The notes below the pieces were generated by a model. It ran no database searches. It had not been told where the DNA came from and saw only the letters and a list, made by a program, of their open reading frames with translations. 64,000 nucleotides of DNA. It comes from Branchipolynoe longqiensis. Taxonomy: Eukaryota; Annelida; Polychaeta; Phyllodocida; Polynoidae. The position numbers and the translations under genes were made by a program. Numbering within the stretch: position 1 is the first letter of the stretch; the number at the start of each line of letters is the position of its first letter. The DNA lies in NCBI GenBank assembly GCA_030323885.1, contig CM059200.1:3045729-3109728 (forward strand), given 5' to 3'. Positions 43,455 to 55,000 of this stretch are shown here, piece after piece.

Positions 43455-44575
43455 TTTGGTTTGCAACACGCCGAAAGCCACCAGCTAGGACTACTTCATC
43501 TGTCCATGGAAAGTTTGCAACATGCCGAAAGACACCAGCTAGGACTACTTCATCTGTCCATGGAAAGTTTGCATCATGCCGAAAGCCACCAGCTAGGACT
43601 ACTTCATCTGTCCATGGAAAGTTTGCAACATAACGAAAGCCACCAACTAGGACTACTTCATCTGTCCATGGAAAGTTTGCAACATGCCGAAAGCCACCAT
43701 CCAAGATTGCTTCATCCATCTATGGAAGATGTGCAACATGCTGAAAGTCGCCCTCTAGGATCAATCGCTTCACCTGTCTCTAAAAGGTTTCAATATGCCA
43801 AAAGTTGAGATGTAGGATCGCATCACTGTCAATGTAAGGGTTGCAAGCATGCCATTTAGAATCACTTCACTGTTTCCTGGAAGGTTTTCAACATGCTGAA
43901 AGTCTCCATCTAAGATCACATCACCCATCTGTGGAAGGTTTTCAACATGCTGAAAGTCTCCATCTAAGATCACATCACCCATCTGTGGAAGGTTTTCAAC
44001 ATGCTGAAAATCTCCATCTAAGATCACATCACCCATCTGTGGAAGGTTTTCAACATGCTGAAAGTCTCCATCTAAGATCACATCACATGTCTGGAATGTT
44101 TTCAACATGCCGAAAGTCGCCATCTAAAATGACATCGCCCGTCTGTGGAAGGGTTGCAACATGCTGAAAGTCACCATCTAAAATCACATTGCCTGTCTGT
44201 GGAAGGATTGCAACATGCCAAAAGCCACTATCTAGGACCACTTCATCCATTCGTATGTTTGCAACACGCCAAATGCCACAACCGAGGATCGATTCACCTG
44301 TCCCTAAAAGGTTTCAATACGCCAAAAGCCAACATCTAGGATGGCTTCACCATCAGTATATGGTCTACAAGCATGCCATCTAGAATCAGTTCACCAGTTC
44401 CTTGAAGGTTTTCAAAATGTCGCAAGTCGCCATCTAAGATCACATCACCCATGTGTGGAAGTTTTGCAAGCATCCTGAAAGCCGCCATCTAGGATCACTC
44501 CATCCATCCACAAAAGGTTCTCAACATGCAGAGAGCCACCATCTAAGATTGCTTCACTCGCCCATGGAAGGTTTG
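43455..44575. repeat. 54-bp satellite, about 20 units, open on both strands
   Basis: Units such as 'ggaaagtttgcaacatgccg' + 'aaagccaccagctaggacta' + 'cttcatctgtccat' repeat head to tail. Two subtypes are clear: left part (43455-43760) and right part (43880-44200). The period equals 18 codons. The plus strand reads (LQHAESHQLGLLHLSMES)n; the minus strand reads (TDEVVLAGGFRHVANFPW)n and (GDVILDGDFQHVENLPQM)n. No start context, splice sites or domain support a gene, so it is called a satellite. The long survival of both frames is noted as odd. Confidence 0.9.
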
Positions 44576-44754
44576 CATTGTGCGGTCAGCTCCTGTGAAA
44601 TGCTGTACCACTTGGAGAGCCTCGATCGGAAGGAAACTGCAATGTGAGAGAACAGTTGACAGATTATACCATAACCCCATATCAGACAGCAATAGAAGTA
44701 ATAGCCGACTGAACTTATGAACTGTCGATTCTAATGAACAGCATAAGAATGCGC

Positions 44755-45115
44755 TATGTGGTTCATGTTTATTTGCCGCTTGTCCTGTTATTATTATTAC
44801 TACTACCAATTTGTTTTATTATATGTGCCCTTTGTTTATAATATAAAATTGAAACAAACACTCTGAGCGGCCTGAGCATCAACCAGTTTATCTGGCCCAG
44901 AAGTGCTTGCATGTGCACGTGACAATGGGTCTCAGGTTTATTTGCCGCCTGTCCTCTTATTATCACTACCGATGATTTGTTTGCTTATATGTCCCTTGAA
45001 TTTAAACCAAACACTCCGAGCAGCATGAGCATCAGTCAGTTTATTCCCAAGCAGGCAAACTTTGGCCTGGAGGTGCTCGCATGTGCATGCGAGAATGGGT
45101 CCCGACCATGCCTCA
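44755..45115. repeat. Imperfect tandem duplication, ~180-bp unit
   Basis: 'tttatttgccgcttgtcctg' (44769) and 'tttatttgccgcctgtcctc' (44937) each lead to '...actctgagcgg/actccgagcag' and 'gtgcttgcatgtgcacgtg/gtgctcgcatgtgcatgcg'. Confidence 0.75.
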
Positions 45116-45134
45116 AGCAGAAATTTTAACTTCA

Positions 45135-45494
45135 AATTAAAATTGCATAGTCCGATGGTTTTGAGTTTCTGTCGATTTTTTTTTATAGATAAATATATTA
45201 GGTTGATCGTTATAATGTGTCTTACTATAGCTTAAAGTAACATTTATTTTAAATGGCTACCGTTTGAAATATTTGAAGTGCAAACATGTCAAATTAGTTT
45301 TGGCAAGCATGCCAAAACTCTTGACACCATAGGCTTCAGTAGTAACAGGTTCTATTAAATTGCATCAGTATTCCCTTCTGTATGGTGTCGAATGTTTAAG
45401 AAGTGCACGGGTATCTAAGTTAGATATGTAGAATAAAATCTAGATAATTTTTTGGTTTTGAAAATGTTTTCATCGGATTATGCAGCTTAAAATA
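45135..45494 (+). mobile_element. Inverted-repeat element H, best copy
   Basis: Left 'aaattgcatagtccgatgg' and right (reverse complement aagctgcataatccgatga) are TIRs of about 20 bp. The ~360-bp body includes 'taaatatattaggttgatcg' and 'acaggttctattaaattgc'. Non-coding. Copies: 3772, 5058, 12894, 26163 and 46990. Confidence 0.75.
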
Positions 45495-45922
45495 AATGGT
45501 AAGTCCCTTAAGGAGGGCCAGCTAGACTTTTATTCTCGATCAATCATATTATGTGTTGTCTTGTGTCTAACATATGTAAATACATGATTTCCGCGACTAG
45601 TATGACACCTGGTGATAGGCAACGACACTCGTGTTGTGGGTTGACAGTGTGTCACTGTTGGTTTACACTGACAATCAAGCTTATCAATCAATCAATAGGA
45701 TACAGCTATAATTATCAAAAATGATTCAAAAATGGTAAGTAAGTTTTCTCTATAAATCCACATTTGTGCCGAAAAGACTGTCAGTTGCTCAATATGAAGC
45801 CAGTGTTAACAGAGCCTCATTTGCCTCTCCACAGACTGTGACCCACAAGTCCAGTCTGGATTACGCTCTGCGCATGTGTCACGGAAATCGTGTATTCCAT
45901 AACCGAACAAGCTGTAGCTTAC

Positions 45923-46048
45923 CTCTTAAAGAAGAGAAATGGGTACATGGACCAGGGCATGAGGAGTTGATAAGTTTCAGTGAGGACCGCGTCTACAGTT
46001 TTTTCAACGACATACTCCTTTTCAAGTGACGGAAATAACCAGGGGAAC
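45923..46048 (-). CDS. SDR gene exon 6
   Basis: 126 bp, acceptor CCATGTAG, donor AG|GTAAGC, phase 2 in and out. Reads (R)[18 protein letters not shown] then [19 protein letters not shown] and LFFK(R): the substrate-loop and C-terminal helix region of SDR16C proteins. A longer plus-strand frame over it (45766-46029) is antisense. Confidence 0.9.
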
Positions 46049-49000
46049 CTACATGGAATGAAAATTCAATTCAATACTTTATTTCAAACTCAGCATTATG
46101 GTAGTTACATAAATCTGTCCATAGTAGATACATATAAAAATACCGTCATTACCATCACCATAATCATGATCGTCCTGATATGACCTTAAATGTTGACAAA
46201 ACGTTAACCCCCCCTCCCCCCCCCCTACCCAACACAAAAACGACAAAAAGACACCCAGCTAAACCGCGTAAATAGCTACTGCTCCACACGTTGACCATCA
46301 CATGACTACAGAACTCGGCTGGGATTCGAACTCTCGACCTTCCGCACGGGAAGCCTTCGCTCTACCGATTCGGCCCCCGCGTCCGGTTTTTAAAACAAGT
46401 AGAATATTGCAGAAACACAAACCACCAAAAAGTTGTGGAGATCTTTCATCCATGATACATGTGTCAGTTTGCCTGTGTACCAGGGCCGCGTTCAGAGTCC
46501 GTCTCGGTGGCGCCTCGGCGACGGGCATGACATCACACCAGTCTGAACTGCAAAAGCAGTTGGTTATCTCGAAAATGGCCGCCCCCGTAGGTAGCGGCCA
46601 TTTGCAATGGGGAAAGCTGTGCTGTGATAGGCTGAAACCACTGGATACGGCAGGCATTTCCGAGGCGCTTTTTGTCTCCTGTCTGAAAAGGGAGGCGGCG
46701 CGGAGACGTCGCCGCAATGCACCCTGAACGCAAATAGGCCAAAAAGCATCGCCGAGACGTCCCCTGAACGCGGCCCAGGTAGTTACTGTGATAGGAAGTA
46801 GTAATAATGGTAGGGTGGGGTGGTGTTACCTATTGGAGCAACCAGCAAACATGTCAGTGTTGATGGTGTAGGGGTGCACACTGGTGATGTGCACACCTGT
46901 CTTCCCAGCATTCAGCAGCTCCTGGTAGAGTGTTTCCAGCATACCCGTCAGTGCATATCTGTCAATGCAAAGAAAACAAGCATCTTTTTCAAGTTGCAGT
47001 CCGATGTTTTGGGGGTTTCTGTCATTATTCTGAGATAAATATATTAAATTGCTTGTTATTATCTACCTTACTTTAGTTTAATGTAACTTTCATTTTGAAG
47101 GGCTAAAATTTGAGATATTTGAAGTGCAAACATGTCAGATTAGTTTTGGCAAGCACGTCAAACCTCTTGACACGATAGGATTCTGCCGTAACAGGTTCTA
47201 TCAAATTGACTCAGTATTCCCTTCTATATTTAATAAGTGCAGCAGTATCTAAGTGAGATATGTAGAATCAATTTTAGATAATTGTTTTGGTTTTTTACAT
47301 TTGATGCTTTATTGTATGACGAGAGAATCCAGAATGGTCACACATTTTGACCATATCCGGAGGGGGGGGGGGGGGGGGGGAAATCGAGCAGATAACAAAT
47401 CCTAGAATTCCAGATAAATCTGAAAAATGCTCATCTATGTAAAATTCTAAACCTTTAAGACCTTGGATTAGGTCAAAGTAAATTCAAGGCTTTTTAAGAC
47501 TTCCAAGGTTTATATTAAGATCCTGTCACCTACTAGGCTTACTTTACTTACTTGGAGGCACAATAGTCAGCAGCCCCAGCCAGCCCCATATATCCATACA
47601 TAGAATTGATGGCAACTATGTGGCCATGGTTCCATTCGGACATCTGCGGCAGAAATGCCTTGATTGTCTGCAAGGTCAAGAACATATAGAGATTATGTTT
47701 TTACTACGAATCTTTCACATTGCAGACAGACAGGGTTCCCACTCTTCTCCGGGCTTCTTTTTTTTAAATGATTTCTTATGTACTTTTTAGGACCATTAAA
47801 ACTGTTTTCTAAAGACCAAGAAATTCCACTTTTTTTTCAGCATGCAATAATTCCAGGTTTCGAGTATGTTCCACTTGTCCAACCAAGCAGGGAAAAATTC
47901 TAATGTAATCCTTGGAGGACAGCCAAGGTTAGCCCAAAATTATCCCGTCTGCATTAACCATGAGGAATTATTTCAAAATGACACCAAATGCCACTGTTCA
48001 AAGAACATATGAAATGTCAGGATATACATTTTTTTTCTAAACAAAATAAAGATTGACTGTAGAAATAATACAAACATTTTGAAAACAGTTTTTCAAATAT
48101 ATTGACATCCATAATTGTTAATGACTTATAGTACTTTTTTTCATAATTGTGGGACTTTTTAGTACTTCATTTTTGCATTTTCAAAGGTTAGTACTGGTCC
48201 CTGAGAAGGATGAAAGCCTGGACCCAGCACGCCGGGTCACAGTTGAGCCTGTCTCAAAAGGTGCTAACTCTTCGTCTTTTTGTCCATAGTAACGATTGAC
48301 ACAAAACAGCATAGAAACGGTTACACTGAAAACACAAGAACATTTGCTTCAAATCAACATGTATTCTATTGGGATTATGAAACACCATGTAAAAAACAAA
48401 TCAGTTTATCATGAGCAAATGCATAAGTAGATAGTGTGTTGATCGTTACTATGGACCATGTTTTGTCCCATATTGCTTAGCACCTTTTGAGACAGTCTCA
48501 GTTCCATCAGAAGGTGGGGGTTGGTGCCCTCCAACATCTATCCTTCACAATAGATCCAACTCCTTAAACTCACTTTACAACCATAACAGCATACTACCAA
48601 AGCTGGTAGGCTTCTTGAAAGTTGCTGCTACCTTGTCTGGTGCTAGGCATTGACAGGATAGGGCAAAGACTGGTTGACTACCCGTTAGGGTGTGACTCAG
48701 GAAAGATAATTGTTTGTTTGTTTGAGTTTTACATCCTCGCAACATCTTAGGTATTATCACAATGGGTACCGACTTGTGACAGTGCACACTCATGCGACTT
48801 TATTGTGCTGTCCAACTGGGATACCAGGCTACCGGGACCATGACCTCATTTTCCATTCAGTCACATTATCCTGACACCAAGCTAACCAGTCCGTGCTACA
48901 TTCTAGTAATGCCGAACACCAGGCTAGGTAGCGACAAGTATCAATTTAGTACATCATTGATTTGTTTCAGCCAGGATTCGAACCCGCAACCTGTCGCACG

Positions 49001-52000
49001 GGAACCATATGCTCTGCCGATTCGGGCACCACATCTACTCGTCAAGATAATGTGAATGAATAGGCTATCAGATCATGATTCCCATGGTACGGTATTCCAA
49101 TGGGCCATCACTATCAAGCTGCCATCAGTACACGTTGCTACAAATCGGAACCATGTCCTGATATGACCTTAGATGTTGCCATCACGTAAATCTCCAAAAA
49201 TCAACCAACCCTGAAATGCTGCTAGGATGTAAACCACAATAAACCAAACCCTCACACTTTGCTATTTATAACATGCCTTCGAAACTCACCCAGAAATGTG
49301 CTAGTGTGTTGACCTCAATTGTATTTTGGATATCCTCTGGCCGACTGTCAATGACATCGTTGCCATACACGACTCCAGCGTTGTTTACCAGAATCGTGAC
49401 GTCACCGATGTTACTGCGAACTTCCTGAGCCTGCAGCAAATAAACACAGTGTACAATCAGGTATGCTTCTACCATATATGGCTGTAATCACTCCAGATAT
49501 GACAATGTTAGAGGTGACCTCTGATAGACCGATAATAACCACAATCATTTCTAGTTTCAGGACATATGACATATTGTAGCAAATGCTAAAACAATTAGTA
49601 TTCCCAAAGACCCTATAATACTAAAACGGCTCACTCTCTATCTCTCCCATGGTAATGTAAATTTCGCAGTGCCACCTTGTGGTGGGTTTGATCAGCCCAG
49701 CTGCTGGTTGGTGTTTCACATGTAAACACATCAATTATATTATACATGAGATAGGTATGTATGAATACACATCATGATGAAATTGCTATGAACAAATACA
49801 CATCAGCATCATCGCCATCATCACACATCTTTCACATTCATATGTACATTGATACATATAATATAGCAACTGTTTAACCAAGAGAACAGCCAGTGCACCA
49901 AGTGGTGGGTTTGATCATTTTGATTACACAGTACAGGCTGAGTGAGCTGTCTTAGTATTATAGGGTCTTTGGTATTCCTAAGTAAGAATAACAAAACATT
50001 AAAAGATAAATTGTGTAAAGAGAATTTAACAAAATCGAAGTACAAAAGTGTAATAAAAGTAATAATCGGGGATGAAAGTTCTCTCTGGCTAAATATATGA
50101 CTACGACAAGGTATTTGTAAATAATTGACAACACTCACAACAAAAACGTTGCTCTAATAACAGTACCCCATATCCTAGTAATTATTGCCGTATATTATTC
50201 AAGGTCATATCAGGACGGGCGCCAACTTGTGACAGTGTGCACTCATGGCGACTTTATAGTGCTTCCCCACTGGAAGACCAGGCTTCTAGCGCCATGACCT
50301 GATATCCCACTCCTTGCCCTATCCTATTAATGCCAAGCACCTGGCTAGGAAGCGACAAGTATCATTTCTTAAGTCATTGGTTTGACTCGACCAACGTTTG
50401 AACCCGTGGGTTCGAATCCCATGTTCTACCAAAACGGGAGTTGGATGCTCTACTCATTCGGTCATCCCGTGTGGTCAGGCATTGCATAGGAAAATAGCAT
50501 TTACCTTTTCATGAATGATCTTCTGATTGGAGACATCGCACACAATAGGTGTGCAGGGTACGTGATGGGAACGCACCGCTTTGGCCGTCGTTATTAAGGT
50601 ATCTTCATGGCGGCCCCACACAATAATCTGAAACACAATTAGAACCTGTAAATGTTTGCTTGTTGTCGTTTTACGTCATTGCAACATCTAAAGTCATATC
50701 AGGAGAGGTACCGACTTGTGACAGTGCACACTCATGGTGCTGCCCCACTGGGACTGCGAGACCAGGTCGCCAGCACCATTATCCTGATACTGTGTAAACC
50801 AGTCCATGTCCTATCCTATCAATGTTATACATCATTGGTTTGACTCAGCTGGGATTCGAACTCCTGCACGAGAGGCCGTTCAACGTACGAGGAAAGGGAT
50901 TAACTTTTTGCCATATGGTTATAATTCAAAACTAGACAGATTCATTTTTAGGCTAATACATTTTTAATCAGGCTTAAATTTGTTTACAGTAGCCTCTATA
51001 CCGGCTGTGGATAACTAACATCATTTACAAGCTTGTTATCATCACGACAGATGAAGCGCTATTGCTTGTACTACTTTATTCTACTATCCTGGTTAATACA
51101 AACCAGGGTCTTGAGATTGAAGACAGGAGACAGCAGCTATGGGGAGATCACGGTCATACTCTCACAGCACACCAGGCACACATCAATCGCTTGAATCATA
51201 CTATCAGACATGTCAGGATATGACCATCTAAATCTCAGCCAAATTGGGACAGGAGATTAGATGGTCCTTTACTGACCAGTTGTTTATTCACATAATTAAA
51301 TACATTATTCGATTTCCAGTGCCCTAATCATTTTATAGAGTCCAGGGGCACTTCTATCCTTGCATACTCTTGGGCAGCTCCACGACGAAGAGTATGTGAT
51401 GTAACCAGCGGCCACCAGGAGTACTTGGCTCCCTTCAGTATCAGCTGTATGCATTTGATGAACACTTGACTGGTCAAGGGGTCCCCGTTCATGAGTACGA
51501 ATGCTCAGGGCGACCTCATGCAGAGCTGTATGATGGCAGTACTTTCTCCATGCACATACGGGACAGAAAAGTGAATTCGGTACCCTCGGCAGCCTGATGT
51601 TGAAGCTGTCCCCTTATTTTTGTACTACAGATGTTCACTAGTAGGTATGACTGGTGTGCCTGGATGTCTTCATACAGCAAAGTATGACCGCCATCCCCCA
51701 GTATCTCGGAATAAAATAAATTGGATTGTCTTAACAAACATGTAGCACCAATCATTAAAGTAGCAATGAATACAAGTCCATATTTACCCATTTTTATACA
51801 TTTTAATATTATTAACTTCACATGTTTTATTTTTAATGGAAAAGCTCTATTTACAATGTTATTTCTTAATCTACACACACCTTTTTTAAGAACTGACAAT
51901 GCGTAACTATCACATACATCCCACTTACCCCCTACTAACTTCAACCACGATTTTGCCACACACAGGTAATTTTTAATTGCCCCTTCTGTCTGCAGCCTAT

Positions 52001-55000
52001 CATTTAAATATCAAGTGCATAGCATTACCATTTTTAGGATTATCCTTATGTGTGTTTTTATTTTTTTATTTTTTTACAAAACTTCAAATATTCCTCAAAA
52101 TGTACCCTTTTATTCTTCCACGTTCCTTCAGCTAATCCTGCCTTGAAATAACTACAGCATAATCATAGGCTGCGAGGGAATAAAGACAAATAAATGAATT
52201 AGAGTGAGCAGCTATTAATAAATACATATCAAACACTTTATTTTCATGAGAAGCACTTACTTTTGTCAAATTAAGTTCTTTACATATATTTTTTTTTGTG
52301 TGTGTAAATATAGTTTATTCATTGAATAAAGTCTTTTGTCAGCGCCGTGGCACTGGTCTTCCAGCCATGTGACAATACAGTTATTTACAATATATGCAGC
52401 TAGCCCAAATCAGCTGAACTAACAATATCAAACATTCAAAGACTTACATATGGTATAGTTTGACAATTCACATACAAAAATAGCAGTTATATTTGTATTC
52501 CACACTTGATACATACATGTGTATTGATTAGACCTTTACATTACGGAGTGGTTAGGTACATAGTTTTCCTTCATAGGTTTGTATGCCTACTATGTTGTGA
52601 ATTGCAAAACTATCATGTTGTTGGAGTTAACATTTTGAGATGGAGTGAGTGTTAGTAGAATAGTTTGTTTATTCTGTTAGATAGAGTGTGGTTAGCTTAT
52701 AGGGTTATGCTTAAAAGGTTAATACCTCGGGTGTGTTTTTTGACTACATGAAGTAGTTTGAGTAAGTAGGTTGTTAGTAATGCTGGGATAAACAATGCTT
52801 GGAGGATTGTATGTTTGAGTCATTTAGTAGTCTAGTACAGACTTTATTAGTGTCTATGTTTGTACAAAGACCCCATAATACCAAGACAGCTCACTCAGCC
52901 TGTACTGTGTAATCAAAACGATCAAACCCACCAGGTGGTGCGCTGGCCGTTCCCCCGGCTAAACAGATGCCACAATATATGCACAAATGTATATATGAAT
53001 GTGAAAGCTGTGTGACGATGGCGACGATGATGTGTGCCTGTTCATAGCAATCCGATATTGATGTGTATTCACGCTTACCCGCCTCATGCATGATATAACC
53101 GTATGTGTTTACATGTGAAACACCAACCAGCAGCTGGGTCAATCAAACCCACTACAAGGTGGCACCGCAAAATTTACATCACATGGGAGAGATAGGGAGT
53201 GAGCCGTCCCAGTACCATAGGGCCCCCGGTCTATAGCAATACTATCAGACTGATACACCTTTCCGAATTTGCTGGGCAAATAATTTGTACGGTGGATAAC
53301 TTGGTTTGTTGGCAGCAGGCAAAGGAGCGCGTGGGGTGGTGGGAGGGGGTAGGGTGGCCATAGGTGCTTATAATAGATAGCTACTATTTTTGATTTGGTG
53401 TCGAAAAACATTCCACTCAGTGCATCTGCTAGCACTAGTTCTTTCCCAGCCTTATGTATCACCTGCACCTCGCAGCATCTGTAGGCAGCGAACCTCCAAA
53501 TCTCCCTGGTGCAGGCACATAAAACTGGGTCTTTCCCAGCTCCAGTAGATAAGACCTTTTCAGATGCCTCATTATCAGTATTAATGATAATTACGAACTC
53601 TTCAGGGTTTTTGGGTCATAACAATTTTAGTATTACTATTAAACTAATTGCTTCTAATTGTGCAATGTGAAATTTGTTACTATGTAGAAAATCAGGGGAA
53701 TATAATTCAGAAAAATAATGTGTACTACTGTAACCTCCTGCAAACAATGACGAATCACATTCAATTACCCATTTTTTCTTAGGGTAAGGTCTTATTAAAA
53801 CTAACCCATTACTCCCTTCCTCGAAACGTAAAAACCAAGCTAAGTCCCTAATTAATTCCTGACTAACTATTTGTAGTAGTCTGTACATGAGCTCTACTAC
53901 CACGCGGTAGCAGCGGAGACTACACCGTGCACCAGCGCAGTACCACTATACTGCACCAGGTGGAGGCACGGGTAGCCACCGGGCAGACCCCAACTGGGCT
54001 GCCCTCTACTGCGGGTGGCTGACCCCCCCCCCCCCCCCCTGGTATCCCACTCAGTCACATTATCCTGACACTGAGCACACCAGTCCTTGCCCTCTCCTAA
54101 TAATGCCGAATGCCTGGCTATGAAGCAACAAGTATAAATTTTTAAGTCATTGGTTTGACTCGACCAGGGTTTGAATCCACGACCCCACGATCTACCAGCA
54201 CGGGAGACGGACGCTCTAGCTCATTCGGCCATCCCGTCTGGTAAATTCCAGAAAATCTACTACTACTTGATAATCACTATAACCTACTAATAATTTCCTC
54301 CAAGGCTGTATATTCAGACCTGACGGCACTGGCACCATAACAGATAGATAATTTGGCAATCCCATCTTCCTGACACGATCAAATATTTTACTATAATTCC
54401 ATTACTTTTTAAAATCCTCTTTCCAATAAGGCCACAATTGTAACAGAGTTTCTTGATATTGAAATGGCGATTTAACAAAAAAAAAGCTTTCGAAGCTGGA
54501 GTATCATCCATATTTAACTGTAATTCCAGATCAAAATCGTCTATGTTACTACTTAATTGATTATTTGCTACATTATAGCCCTCTTTTTGGATGCCCAGCC
54601 CGCTTGTCTACCGAGTAATTTTGTTTTCCCCACTACCATATTTGACCAAATATTTCCAATCTTTTAACAACACACCATCGCCGTCAGAAGATGACTCTAC
54701 GTTATGTTTCTCAATATTATTATATAACATCCTAATCTTATTTAGTGACTGACTCGTAACATTTAACCCTCCAACATTACAAACATTTTTAACACATATT
54801 GAACTCAAATGTACATCATGTAACGTGCCAACATCAACATTAATTTTTTTTAACTGTTCTTGGCAAGATTTTGCCATGGATGAGCGCTGAGTAGCACTAG
54901 ATTTTTTCTCGTCAATGGATGGTAAATGAGGTGGTAACTTATTAACCATAACATAAACTTTTGACAACCCAGTTGGGCAAGAGTTTGCCAAGTATGAGTG

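Noticed and set aside
45766..46029. Plus-strand open frame of 87 codons
   Set aside because: It is antisense to SDR exon 6, whose minus-strand translation and splice sites fit the family; the plus frame has no recognisable domain.
46298..46727. Two opposing 140-codon frames
   Set aside because: They span a SINE head and the inverted-repeat MITE E, whose palindromic ends give open frames on both strands.
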